A program made the translations under genes and the position numbers. The notes beneath the pieces are model-generated. The model did no database searches and was not told the origin of the DNA. It saw nothing but the letters and a program-made list of their open reading frames with translations. Positions 46,301-57,899 of a stretch of 64,000 nt of DNA are shown piece after piece; positions within the stretch are counted from its first letter, which is position 1, and the number at the start of each line of letters is the position of its first letter. Origin of the DNA: Stichopus chloronotus (lineage: Eukaryota; Echinodermata; Holothuroidea; Aspidochirotida; Stichopodidae); contig CM037843.1 in assembly GCA_021234535.1 (NCBI GenBank), positions 11,741,979 to 11,805,978 of the forward strand, in the 5' to 3' direction.

Positions 46301-47450
46301 ACAAACACATATGCAGTGCACACACATACCCCTACATAGACATACCAAGAATGATATTGATCTGAGCTACATTGAAATATTGTTTAGAATCATGGTGTCA
46401 CACATACACACACCGTACACGCCATCTTGATTAGCTTAACATTTCATGGAAACCAGCTATAATCATACCTATTACAGTGTTCAATTTACACTAGAGCACC
46501 AATGGTGCAGAAGCTCATACCTCAACACCCCTAATGAACGTACCGTTTGCGTCACTATACCAAATTATCAACAGTATACAAGGGAATCTGTACAGTAGGA
46601 CAGCACAAGTTTCAGAAACAAGAGCAACATCCATGCAGAAGTTTGATCTTTTATCTTTGATATATTTGTGACAATTTTGATAGGTACTCCCAAATAACAA
46701 TGCTTATAATTAGCATCACTATTTACATGCAATGATTATGAAAACTCAATTTTTATTTTTTGTCCATGGTTTGTACTGGCTGTGGACATATGAATTAGTA
46801 CTAATGTGGAAAAACAAATATTAATAAGTTTCTAAATCCAATTTAAATCTTTAACAACTTTCACATTAGTGGTTATTTGTATGTGACACGTGGAAAAGCT
46901 CTTAGTTTGACCATCCATCTGTCACCAGAAGACTTACATACGTCATGCTTCACGCAAACTGACCTAAAAGATAGATTTGTTACTTTGTGATCAATAAAAG
47001 TGGGGATAATAATGTAGTTATCAACTCTTTTACCCCCTAATCATCATTTAGATCAGCTAGTGAGATAGAAACTAGGGCACCAATTGGTGCAGAAGCTCAT
47101 ACCGCAACATCCTGAAGGTACCATTTATGTATCACTATGTCACATAATAGGTATCACTGAGTATCACTCTACCAAATCATCAACACTGTACAAGAAAATC
47201 TGTAGGACTGCACAATTTTTCAGAATTTCATAAACAAAATTGCAGAACGTTGATCTTTTAGACTAACTGAAGTTCATGAAACAATTCAAAGTGCCCCTTT
47301 AAGTCCAAATACTGGTCAAAATACCTGAGGGCAATACAGAGTTTCAGTTAGCATAGCAACTGACACTGTCCAATTACTCAATTATCATTCATGCACGATA
47401 GGGATATTTGAGATGTGTATGACAGTTTAAAGGGGCACTTTAACAGTAGA
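46301..47450. other. non-coding with a diverged direct duplication
   Basis: 46,495-46,610 and 47,075-47,215 share GCACCAAT(T)GGTGCAGAAGCTCATACC, the word CAACA.CCTG-type, TACCAAAT.ATCAACA and GTACAAG. Both begin with a GCACCAATTGGTGC-type palindrome. No gene. Confidence 0.55.
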
Positions 47451-48060
47451 AAAAGAGGTAATTTGCAGAATCCCATAAAATGGGCCATTGGGCCCACAAG
47501 GGGGTCTTGGACTACCAATTCCTGAACACCCTGAAGGGACCAATAACTGAGCATCATTGTGACAAACCATCAACACTGTACAATATAATCTGTAGGAGAA
47601 GGGGCATTTTGTAGAATTTCATAAAATGGACCATTGGGTCCACATGGGACCTTAAACTGAAACTTTTTTGTACACCCCAGATGAAGCACCACCCAGGGAT
47701 TATTGTGTCCAAGCTAAATATAAATCCATGGATGCATGTGTGAGAAGCAACATTTCAAACAGAATTTCACATAATGGGTCATTGGGCCCACATGGGACCT
47801 TGGACCAAAAATTCCTGAACACCCCAAAGGAACCACTACCAGAGTATTATTATGACACACCATCAACACTGTACAAGAGTATCTGTAGGAGGAGAAGCAT
47901 TTTGTAGAATTTCATAAAATGGGCCACAGAGCCCACATGTGACCTTGGACCAAAATTCTTGAACACCCCAAATAGCCCACTACCTAGGGGACATTATGTC
48001 CGAGTTTCAAACAAATCCATGAAAGCATGTGGGAGGAGAAGCATTTTGAACAAGTGTGGA
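47450..48060 (+). repeat. second tandem family, ~146-bp period, 4 copies
   Basis: The marker TGGGCCATTGGGCCCACA-type lies at 47,481, 47,627, 47,775 and 47,920 (spacing 146, 148, 145). Each unit continues CTTGGAC, TTCCTGAACACCCC, CATCAACACTGTACAA and TCTGTAGGAG. Its sequence is unrelated to the half-site monomer. The open stretch at 47,668-47,907 is translated repeat. It ends in a GATAGATAGCTA microsatellite. Confidence 0.85.
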
Positions 48061-48105
48061 CAGATAGCTAGATAGATAGCTAGATAGACGCTGTGTGATA
48101 ACAAA

Positions 48106-48133
48106 AGCTCATACCAGCATGCTGGTATGAGCT
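48106..48133. repeat. perfect 28-bp palindrome
   Basis: AGCTCATACCAGCA followed by its exact reverse complement, no loop. It lies just after the tandem array. The half AGCTCATACC also opens the duplicated stretches at 46,513 and 47,093. Confidence 0.95.
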
Positions 48134-49060
48134 AAAAATAAAGTGAAGCTCACAGGCTTGGGAGTGTGCAATATAAAACACAAAAAAGTTTCTTAGTTGA
48201 AAAGCACTAAAATTTGACAGCAAGCTTTCCCAACATAGAAAATGCTCTCCACGTATGACTACAATCATGATGGCAATTCTATATGAAGCAATACCATTGA
48301 ATAATAAACTTTTTATTCCAGACAGCTTCGAGTACAAAATCTGTCATCTTCGCTTCTGTTATGGTTAGTTGTGGTCCTGACATGAACTGTAATATTAATG
48401 TTATGTTTTGCTGTCAAAAGATCACACAAAAGTGAAAACTTCAGCTGGAATCCACAAATTTGGACAGAGGGAATAGTATGACTGAATGATTGCCAAGATA
48501 TCAATTCAGTGATATGAGGATCACATTTCTAATTGTGAAAATGATCAATTTTCTGTTTTAGATGTTGCTAATGTTACTATTTGTAATGTCCATTACACTT
48601 TCAAGTGTAACATTAGCACATAATAAATGCATTCTACTGGAGAAATGTACAGTATTCATTCACTTTCATGGTCAAGTTATAGCATCTATTTGTATGAAGC
48701 TAGTATAATGGCTAACATCCATAACCTGTCTCCTCACCTGCATAGGAATGGTTGGCTCTCAAGAATATTTAACGTCTAGAACACAGTAACATTAGCACGC
48801 ATTTTTTTTCCAATTTTCTTTATCATAACCATTATTGGACACATCATATTTACATTTTGTCAGAAACCTTGCTCCTGCTGAACTTGTAAGGCATATGAAG
48901 TACAAATTTGTTTCCTATGCACATTAGGGTATGCCAAATGTTTGACACTGTGTGCTTATGTTACTAATATTACTATTGACAGCCCTGTATAGGACTTTAA
49001 CGCTAACACTAACACATTTCAATTTCATCTGGACAAAGGAAATGCACAAGGAAACATCTT
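48134..49060. other. non-coding, no gene recognised
   Basis: AT-rich, with no domain or repeat identified on either strand. Confidence 0.45.
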
Positions 49061-49067
49061 CTTTTTG

Positions 49068-49191
49068 AAACCAAATAAATGAGCAAAAAGAGACAAGAAA
49101 GAAGAGGAAGATGTGGAATCTTTGAAAATTTACGCATTTCAAAATGCCTCTCAAGAACTTTCTTGTCTGCATTTGCTCATTTATTTGGTTT
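49068..49191. repeat. 34-bp inverted repeat, 56-nt loop
   Basis: The left arm 49,068-49,101 (AAACCAAATAAATGAGCAAA…GACAAGAAAG) pairs with 49,158-49,191 with about three mismatches. Confidence 0.8.
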
Positions 49192-49945
49192 TACAACTGT
49201 ACAACTCTTCCAAAGTTATATCTCCTTTTTAACTTTTTAATTGGCAATTGGGGGCTGATGCCTCCAAACTAAGGGAACTTAAAGCATATTGGAAATTTTT
49301 ATTTCTTCTCCACTGCAGAAACAATTTGGTTTGTTATTGTGAAAGATGTTATATGTGAAGTTAATTTGACACAAAGCTGACAAGTTTGGGAAAAATTGAG
49401 TCTGAACTTCACTTACAGTGCCTCTTTAATGTCTCCATATACACCAATTGCCTCAGGGGAAGAACAGAGTTTCAGTTAGTACACCAACTGACACTGCACA
49501 ATTACTCAATAATCATCCATGCACCATAGAGGTATTTGAGGTATTTAACATTTACAAGCTGCACTGTATAAGTAAAGACATTTTGCAGAATTTCAAAAAA
49601 TGGGCCACACTCTGAGGATTTTGAGTATTTATGAAACAATAACAAGTCAACGAACTGTTGGGATTTACAATCATAATTTATTTTCAGTTTCATGCAAAAT
49701 TACTTTGTCTCAAAGGTCTGCTGATTAAAAAATGTAACAGATAAAATAGAACATCCTAATACAACAGCCAAAGAAAAAAAACCTGCCGTGCAGTTATCTC
49801 GAACTCAAAAGTGAGTATACATGAAGTACACACAGTGAAGTTTAACCTGAAGTTATTAATTGGTAAAAGGGTACTGTCATTTGCAACAGTGTATGCAGCT
49901 CCGAACGTTACAACTAAGGGTCTGTAGTTGATTGTGCATCTTTTG
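49192..49945. other. non-coding; stray piece of second tandem family
   Basis: A fragment (TTTTGCAGAATTTCAAAAAATGGGCC) near 49,581 belongs to the 47,450 family. Also CAGTTAG.ACACCAACTGACACTG, seen near 47,343 as well. No gene. Confidence 0.5.
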
Positions 49946-49949
49946 TTTT

Positions 49950-50900
49950 CACACTAGCTTGAAGTGAAATTTGACATCCATAAACCAGAAAACCAAAACT
50001 TTGTGATTTCTTGCCATATGGGTATATTGTAAGAAACATAAATCACCCACATGACATGTATGACATAAATTGCAATTCTTCTACTTGAAACACTATGTTA
50101 AGAAGCTTTTGAGCTTTGAAATATGTTGACTCAAAATGACATTTTACTTCCTCATGAAACAATATATGCTAATATCTATAGACATCATCTATTCAATATG
50201 GGCATCAAAACATGTCCAGTATGAGATCCCTCACAGTTACAGTACCCTTCTTATAATAGTGTGTTAACAACATTCTGACTTGTGGTGACCTAAAATGACC
50301 TTTGACTAAAACTACTGGATTGGAACAACAGACATGCAAAGTAACGTGATTCATCACAGTTTCTCATCTTGAGATAAAGGTGTTTATATGGTTTTGAACT
50401 TTAGAACTCTGGCAACCCAAAATCACTATTGACCTCCACCAGAAAGAATAAAGATCATCTCTTCAATATGAACAATCCATATGCTGGGTATGAAATTCTC
50501 TGACTTCCTTTCTCTGAGATTCTCTCACTTTCTTTTCTTAGAAGGATCTCTCATGAGATCATTGACACTTACCTTTTTTGGATATATTGTATTTACAAAG
50601 TTTTTACAGTGTGACCTCTGTTGACCCCAAATGACCATTCACCTCCATCAAACAACAACAGGGTTCTTCTACACAATGTGGTACACCAACATACCAAATA
50701 TGAGATCTGGTCCAGCTTCCATTCTTGAGATTAGGGTTTACAAGGTTGTCAAAATTTGACAACTGTTGACCCCAAACGACCTTTGACCTCCACCAAAATG
50801 GTAGGGTACTTCTACTTAATGTGGTAGACCTACATACCAAATATGACATTTGTCCAAGCTTCTCTTCTTGAAAAATCATGTTTAAAATTTAGGGCGTCAT
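49950..50900 (-). repeat. diverged 145-bp monomers, about 6
   Basis: Monomer landmarks (TTTGACCTCCACC, CATACCAAATATGAGATCT, TTGTCCAAGCTTC) are present. The best-preserved two are at 50,600-50,890, with CGACCTTTGACCT near 50,779. Confidence 0.75.
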
Positions 50901-51149
50901 TGACATGCATACATGCAAACACACACGCCATCATGATCACATAGGTTTTCTCTTTATGATTGAAACTAAAGATTGACAGCAACTATTTACTCATCAAGAA
51001 CTAATCATTTTTTTAGTTTGAAGTTCAAGCAACGTTCCTTTTCAGGTATCATGCCTCTTGATTATAAAAGTTATGATTATCACCAGAAAGCCCAAAGGAC
51101 ATTGTGGCTTTGATGATTCAATTATGAGTATTTTGAATCTGGCATATTG

Positions 51150-51975
51150 CATGTAAGGAGGACATGTTGACCCCAAATGATTTTACACTTCTAAGAACAT
51201 CAACAGGACACTTGCACCCAGTAAGGTGGATCTGAAAATCAAATACAAGATCCGTCCAAGCTTTTCTTAATGTTTACAAGGTTTTCACAACTTGACCCCA
51301 ACTGACCGTTGGCCTCAGCGGGAAGCAGTAGGCTAATTTTACTCAATAAGGTACAGCTTCAAACTCCATATTAGTTGTGTAGATGCCTCCCTTCTTGCAA
51401 TATCATGTTCATAATATTTTAACAATTTGACCCTTTTTGCCCCAATGTGACCTTTGACCTCCCCCACAATCAATAGGGTTCTTCTACTTGATGTAATGCA
51501 CTCACAACCTACATATCAAAAGTTTCCATAATTCCTACCTTGAGACATTGTGCTGACAAGAGTTTCAGTGTTTGACCTCTGGTGATCTCAGATGACTTTT
51601 GACCTCCACCAAAGACAATAAGGTTCTTACTCTCAATATGACCAATGCGCAAACTAAGTATGTTCTTGAGGTATTGTGTTAACAAGATTTTCAGTGTTTG
51701 ACCTCTGGTGACCTCAGATGACCTTTGATCTCCACCATAAACAATAGCATTCTTCCTCTTGACATGACCAACCCACAAACTAAGTACATGAAGTATCCAT
51801 CATTTACATCTTGAGATACTGTGTTAACAAGATTTTCAGTGTTTGACCTCTGGTGACCTCAGATGACCTGTGACCTCCAGCTTAAACAATAGGGTTCTTA
51901 ATCTTAATATGGGGCATCTATGTATCAAGTTTGAAAAATGCCCAAGTTTTCATTCTTGAGATATTGTGATAAAAA
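51150..51975 (-). repeat. diverged 145-bp monomers, about 5-6
   Basis: An exact TGACCTTTGACCT near 51,450, variants in the others, with GAGATA.TGTG.TAACAAG joints near 51,540, 51,670, 51,815 and 51,958. A (CA)n tract follows. Confidence 0.75.
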
Positions 51976-52845
51976 ACTGGGCATCACAAACACACACACA
52001 ATCACGATTGCATATGTTTCTTTTTTCATCGAAACCAACAAAACCAACCAGAAAAGTCAATGACTTTGTGATTCCTTGCCAATATCTCATTTTATCATAC
52101 ACACATAATCACTTACAAACAAAAGCAACCCAGTGGAGAAGCGAAGGGACCATATCAAAATGAAAAACAAAATGCAAGAATGATAACCACATTCTGTCTT
52201 ATGGGTTTGATGTTAAGTGCTAATATGACTGAGTAATGTCATTCACTCAGCACTGATGACAATTGTGGTCACAAAGGAGCTCAGTAATTCACAAGTTTGT
52301 GACACCAAATTGTGGTTACAGACCTGAGACTATGCAAGTCAACAAAGCCTCCCGAGGGAGTGGACTAAAACATCAAAGCACTTTGTAATCTTGACGGGGA
52401 GTTTCTGGCAATACAGATATTCTCTGAATGCTTAGAAAAAGTGATAAGAGCTATGGTATGTGGTTGTTTGGCATAGAAGATGGCATAATGTTCCTCAAAT
52501 TGAAAGACAATGAGAACAAAGTCTATCTAGCTGAAACCTCTGCTATGAAACATAGACCAACATTCTGGTAAATTTCAACAGGGAATAAATATGCATTATT
52601 TTCCTAATGTGAGTAACTTAACCGCTTTATATGTCGAGCATTCAGGACACACAAAACTATGTATCGCATGTTGGGCTTTTGAACCCAGGACAGATCTTTG
52701 AAATGACAGAACTTATTACAATCATTTCATGGCATATTACAGTGATGACAGGTCTCCTATGGGGCAATTCAAATGACAGACATCAGCTGCTCATCAAGTG
52801 CTAACAATGTTGACACCTTGAAGTTCTACCTGAATTCACACAAGT
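51976..52845. other. non-coding, no gene recognised
   Basis: Begins with CATCGAAACCAACAAAACC and TGTGATTCCTTGCC, words that often border the arrays. The rest shows no gene. Confidence 0.45.
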
Positions 52846-53455
52846 TTGAAGTTCAAGCACCTTTCCCTTCTCGAGAAACTGTGTATTGAAGGTTTTCTCA
52901 CTGCGTCTTCTACTGATGTCGCACGACCTTTGACCTCCATAAAAAATGACAGACATCATCTACTCATTAGGTGCTACCAATGGTTAGTTCAACCAACATT
53001 TAGTTGCAGAAATATCTCCCCCAATAGGTTTCTTAATTTAAGCTCTGGTGACCTCAAATGACCTTTGACCTCCATGACAAACATTGGGGATCATATACTT
53101 GCAGTGAACTACCAACAAACCAACTTCGAAGTTCAAGCACCTTTCCCTTCTGGAGATACTGTGTTTACAAGGTTTTTGAACAATGTCCTCTATTGACCTT
53201 ACATGACCTTTGACTTCCACAAAAAATGGCAGACATCATCTTCTCATTAGTTGCTACCAATGATAAGGGTTTGAAGTTCTAACAACATTCGGTTGCTGCG
53301 ATATCTCCCTTGATTGGTTTTCGACGTCAAATGACCTTTCACCTCCAAGAAAAACAATATGACTCATCTTCTCATGATGGACTACCAACACACCAACTTT
53401 GAAGTTCGAGCACCGTTCCCTCCTTGAGATATTGTGTTTACAAGCCGTCACATAC
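52846..53455 (-). repeat. diverged monomer variant, about 4 copies
   Basis: An exact TGACCTTTGACCT near 53,058. The variant contains TTCAAGCACCTTTCCCTTCT and GAAGTTC words at about 52,850, 53,130 and 53,400, giving a two-monomer (~275 bp) higher-order spacing. Confidence 0.7.
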
Positions 53456-53499
53456 ACACACACGCCATCACCATTGCATGGTTTCTTTGCCTGCATTTG

Positions 53500-54370
53500 T
53501 CAAGGAATCAACAACAGCCCAAGGGCACTGTGGTTCCTTGCACCGATGTACAGTATATAATGTAAATGATGAAGTAAAAGAAGCATTTGCATTATTTTGT
53601 ACAATAGCCCATATGGGCCATTTCTGACCATGAACCCTCACTTTTGTAACATAAAATCTATAGAGAAAGAAAGATATTTCATGCTTTTTTACATGGCCAA
53701 TTTCAGACATTGGACCCCAAATATGACAAACATGCACCCACATGGAACCACTTCCATAGCACTAATATGACCAACCATCAACAGTGTTACATACAATCTG
53801 TAAGAGATGAAGTATTTTGCATGACTTCACAACAGCCCAAGGGCACTATGGTTCCTTGTACTTGAAAAAAACATACTGTAAAATGATATGCTAGAGTTCA
53901 TAAATATCAAAAAAACCATTTTTATTAAGGCACTGAATTGAAGAAGTTGATTCCAACAATATACATCAATATCCCATTCATTTTACAAAGCACAAACAGC
54001 TGTGAATCTTTCATTTAAAGCCATAAAGAAGGGGTTCTACGAATTGCAAAAGGCTTATCACATCCATGCCCCTTTTAAGTCCAACCAACACTGACAGCAT
54101 ATGCCCTGGAGGAAACTCCTGGAGTCTAATTTCCACTGGTAAAAACACCAACTGAGTTATTTTCTTTCATTGTGTCTTGCCCTCCTAATTAAAAGCCATT
54201 TACATGAATGCACACATCTTACATGAATGCACACATCAGCATTGGAGCACGAGGAAGTAAACTGATCCGGGCAAAACTTGTCTGGTGTGACCACCTATCA
54301 TACTTTCAACAGCACTGCTGCTTCTTCATTTGATCATAAAGCTGCTATCTCAAGCAGGGCTTCCATGATT
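53500..54370 (+). repeat. duplicated non-coding block, copy 1
   Basis: 53,505-53,720 resembles 56,770-56,960 (AAGGGCACTGTGGTTCCTTG…ACCATGAACCCTCAC). 53,815-54,365 resembles 57,990-58,625 (AAATGATATGCT, CTTTTAAGTCCA, TTTTCTTTCATTGTGTCTTGCC). No coding signal is conserved. Confidence 0.7.
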
Positions 54371-54409
54371 CACTGGAGGGGGACTGATGAAGCATACAAG
54401 CATCCATAA

Positions 54410-54745
54410 CATAACAAGGTTTTCAGAGTTTTAGAGTTTGGCCCTCAGTGTCCCTAGATGACCTCCACCAAAAACAATAGGGTACACCTTCTCAATATGG
54501 CCAACCTACACACTAAGTTTGATTTTCATCCAACTTTCCCCTATTGAGTTAGAGCATACCTAAGCAAGTGTCACAGAAACAGAGTTTTACCCCCCCCCTG
54601 TGTCCACAGATGACCTTTGACTGCCACCAAACACAATATGGCACATGTTCTCAATATGGCAAACGTACATAACAAGTTTGACTTTCATTGGAACTTTCCC
54701 TATTGAGTTAGAGCATACCTAAGCAAGTGTCACAGATGCACACAC
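54410..54745 (-). repeat. tandem monomer variant, ~159-bp period
   Basis: TAAGCAAGTGTCACAGA starts at 54,561 and 54,720. Units contain CAGATGACCTTTGACTGCC, CTCAATATGGC and CTATTGAGTTAGAGCATACC. Related to 57,360-57,860. Confidence 0.7.
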
Positions 54746-54749
54746 ACAC

Positions 54750-55680
54750 GCACGAGAACGAACCTGACTGCATAGGTTCCTTTGCTGACGCAAGGAACAA
54801 AAACGGGAAATTTGTGTGCAAATATAGCAATCCTTATTGCAGAGCAAAATAAACGGAAGAGTATTTTAAAGTGATCTTCTCTCAGGATCCCTTAGCTGCA
54901 CACAAGCTTGTTAATCTCAAGGAAAAAAAGCAAAATGAGTTTTTAAAGAAGTTTTCAAAACATTTTACACTTGCTTTTAATTCTACAAAACTTAAAATGG
55001 TAACATTCAACATACACAATTATAGACACGTTACATACCATATTCAGCCTAGTATTTTATGAAGTATGAAAAGAGTCAAATATTGAGTCTACAATGTGAT
55101 GATTAAAAACGTGAAGAGGGAAGTAAAATTGGTTCAAAACCATGAAATGTTACAGCCAATTCATCATACTCTTAGTCTAACCATACTTGCACTAGGAACA
55201 AGGAAAGTTCAATGCTGGAAGTTTCAAGCTTTTATAAACATGAAAAGTTCCATAAGATTTACACTGATGGCATATGACACCCAATGTGCAGGTAGAAGTT
55301 GTTTCCACTTCCAGAGCAAGCAAATTACATTGTAATCATGATACACTATAACTTTAATATGAATAACTTTAATATGAGGTTAACATAAAATTAGGCATGA
55401 TTAGTTTCACCTGAAAAGTACCACAGAAAATTATTCTGAACATCAATAAGAAACATTAATTGACAGCTTCACACTCTTTCTACTAAAAGCGTGGCAAAAT
55501 CTGAATGACTGTTGCCTGGTATCTGCTTGAATATGTGTATGAAACTTCTGTGCTTTGCTAATTATGATTAACGATTCTTTTAGTTACAGAAAGCAGAGAT
55601 ATTAAGGGACAACATGAAGAGGGGAAAAGACACATCTACTGGCATGATGGACGGCTCCATATTACATATATTTTTACACT
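54750..55680. other. non-coding, 3' side of ALDH6A1
   Basis: No gene recognised. For a minus-strand gene ending at 55,809 this should include its 3' UTR. No clear AATAAA was found on the minus strand, only weaker ATTAAA-type words near 55,350-55,375. Confidence 0.4.
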
Positions 55681-55728
55681 AAGAGAGAGAGAGAGACAGA
55701 GGTTGAGAGAGTGAGTGAGTGAGATATA
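55679..55728 (+). repeat. GA-rich microsatellite
   Basis: AAGAGAGAGAGAGAGACAG followed by GAGAGAGTGAGTGAGTGAG. Confidence 0.9.
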
Positions 55729-55808
55729 GTGTGATAGTTTTAGGGAGGAAGAAAAAGGATTTTTGTGGACTCTTGTTAACAAAGGGCTATACATATGTCT
55801 GTTATTTT

Positions 55809-56009
55809 TTACTTCATTACTGGCATAGCTACTTGTGCCCTTTGATGAGATACGTCCTCTTCTTTCCACAGTTGTGTCACAGTCTTAACTTGGGTGTAAA
55901 ACTGAATGCCCTGTTTGCCATAGAAGTTGGTATCTCCCCGGAAAGATCCTCGTGATCCAGTGAAGGAGAACATAGGAAGAGGAACTGGAATGGGCACATT
56001 GATTCCAAC
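55809..56009 (-). CDS. ALDH6A1: methylmalonate-semialdehyde dehydrogenase, last coding exon
   Basis: On the minus strand this reads [20 protein letters not shown], then [20 protein letters not shown], then [12 protein letters not shown] and a short tail to the stop (TAA at 55,811-55,809): 66 residues. It is almost residue-for-residue the C-terminus of animal ALDH6A1. That mitochondrial CoA-dependent enzyme converts methylmalonate and malonate semialdehydes to propionyl- and acetyl-CoA in valine and thymine breakdown. The splice acceptor is clear: a pyrimidine-rich tract and CAG just above 56,009, then GTT as first codon (phase 0). The catalytic Cys and NAD-binding parts would be in upstream exons, not seen up to 64,000. 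No defect in this exon. Confidence 0.95.
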   Translation of the reverse strand, partial: VGINVPIPVPLPMFSFTGSRGSFRGDTNFYGKQGIQFYTQVKTVTQLWKEEDVSHQRAQVAMPVMK

Positions 56010-56770
56010 CTGGACAAGGAAGAATAAAGAAATATTAGAAACTAGAATACCAAAATGGATTGTGGTTTTAAAAGTGGTCTACAATAGTCATTCTAAAACC
56101 AGAGATGCCACCAGAATTAAAAAAAAATCTGAAAATTTTCCAAAAGGTTTCAAACTGCCAGAAAGGCGGTCACAGCCCATCTCAGCGCCATGAAGGTTGG
56201 GACTGAGGTTAGATTATTTTCAGTTTTGCCAGCTAGAAAGTAGAAATTCAAGTCTAAAATATAAATATGAAGACAATAAAACAAGGTAATCAGCTAACAC
56301 AGTAAAATTGCGGGAATGAAACATTTCAAATAACCTGCATGAAACTGAGTTGTCCTTATTATGAAACCAAAATGCACAAATGCATTGCAGTTTCAATGAA
56401 TTCATTATGAGGATTTTTTTAATGAATCTTATATAATGCATAAGGTGAGGAAGTGCAATATACTTGGTTAATGTAATATAACAGTAATGTATAATATCAC
56501 CAAATTGAGATGAACAATGACATTTGCTCACCTAAGTTGATGACTGATACTGCATGTATCCATCTGAACATGCACAAACTGCATACCACAGAGATATATC
56601 CAAGAGCTTGACTGCATACCAAATATCAAATATGTGGAAGCTTCCCATTTTCAGATATCATGTTTACAAGGTTGTCTTGAGTTGACTCCTTCTAATCTCA
56701 AATAACCTTTGACATCCATCACAAAACCATAGGCTATTTGCATTCAATAAAACACATTTACATATCAACA
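56010..56770. other. ALDH6A1 intron, first part; no other gene
   Basis: AT-rich. A diverged half-site monomer is recognisable at 56,630-56,765 (GATATCATGTTTACAAGG, ACCTTTGACATCCATC). Confidence 0.55.
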
Positions 56771-57355
56771 AGAGCCAAAGGGAACTGTGGTTCCTTGTGC
56801 AGATGTAAGGTAATGTGAATTATGATGTAAAAGGAGGATTTTGCATTATTTTGTACAATAGCTCACATGGCCCATTTCTGACCATGAACCCTCACAATTT
56901 GTAACAAAAAATCTATAGGAAAAGAAACATATTTCATGATTTTATACAAGACCCGATGGGCTCTGTGGTTCCTTGCATGGAGATTATTTTAACTGTAGTT
57001 CTTTAGTCTTTACAATGGGTAATCCACAATTTATCACATCCAAAAAAAGTTACTCCACTACCATAGTACTTATCTGAACTAGAAGGCAGCATGCAATGTC
57101 CTTTATCAAATTGCTAAAAAAGAAACATTTTGCATGACTTCATATAATGGGCCATGTAAGGACCAATAATCATGAAGAACCTGACGGAACCTCTACCACA
57201 GTAGTAATGTGACATAATTTCAACTTCATACCATTCAATCTGCAGGAGAGAGGCTTTTATCATGATTTTATAAAATGGTCCATAAATCTGTAATACCCCA
57301 AAATCTGTAATATCCAATAGGCACCACTACCATAATGCATCCATATACCAAGTAT
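56770..57355 (+). repeat. duplicated non-coding block related to 53,500
   Basis: AAGGGAACTGTGGTTCCTTG near 56,778, with the AC.ATGAACCCTCAC and AAAATCTATAG words, aligns with 53,515-53,660. A second TGTGGTTCCTTGCATGG follows near 56,960. Confidence 0.65.
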
Positions 57356-57359
57356 TAAC

Positions 57360-57860
57360 TCTGTCCAAACTTCATAAGTTGAGATATCCTGTTAAAGAGG
57401 TTTTCACAGTTTCGCCCCCAGATGACCAAAAACAGTAGAGCACACCTTCTCAATATGGCAAACATACATCCCAAGTTTGACTTTCATCTGACTTTCCCTG
57501 TTGAGTTAGAGTGTATCCAAGCAAGTGTCACAGAAACACAGTTTCGCCCACATTTCCCCCAGATGACCTTTAACTTCTACCAAAAACGATACGGCACATC
57601 TTCTCAATATGGCAAGCATAAATACCAAGTTTGACTTTCACCTGACTTTCCGCTGTTGAGTTAGAGTGTCCCCAAGCAAGTGTCACAGAAACACAGTTTC
57701 ACCAATAGTTCCCCCAGATTACCTTTGACTTCTACCAAAAATAATAGGGAACATCTCAATATGGCAAACATACATACCAAGTTTGGCTATCAGCTGACTT
57801 TCCCCTATTGAGTTAGAACAAGTGTCACAGACACGGACAAACACTCATACACACACATGC
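57360..57860 (-). repeat. tandem monomer variant, ~155-bp period, 3 copies
   Basis: CAAGCAAGTGTCACAGAAAC at 57,518 and 57,673. Units contain CCCCCAGATGACC, CTCAATATGGCAAACATACA, ACTTTC and TGTTGAGTTAGAGTG. It ends in a CA-rich tract and the GGTTCCTTAGC / GCAAGGAACC hairpin near 57,870-57,900. Confidence 0.75.
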
Positions 57861-57899
57861 CATCCTGACTGCATAGGTTCCTTAGCTGATGCAAGGAAC

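Noticed and set aside
47668..47907. 79-residue open stretch
   Set aside because: Translation of the ~146-bp tandem family.
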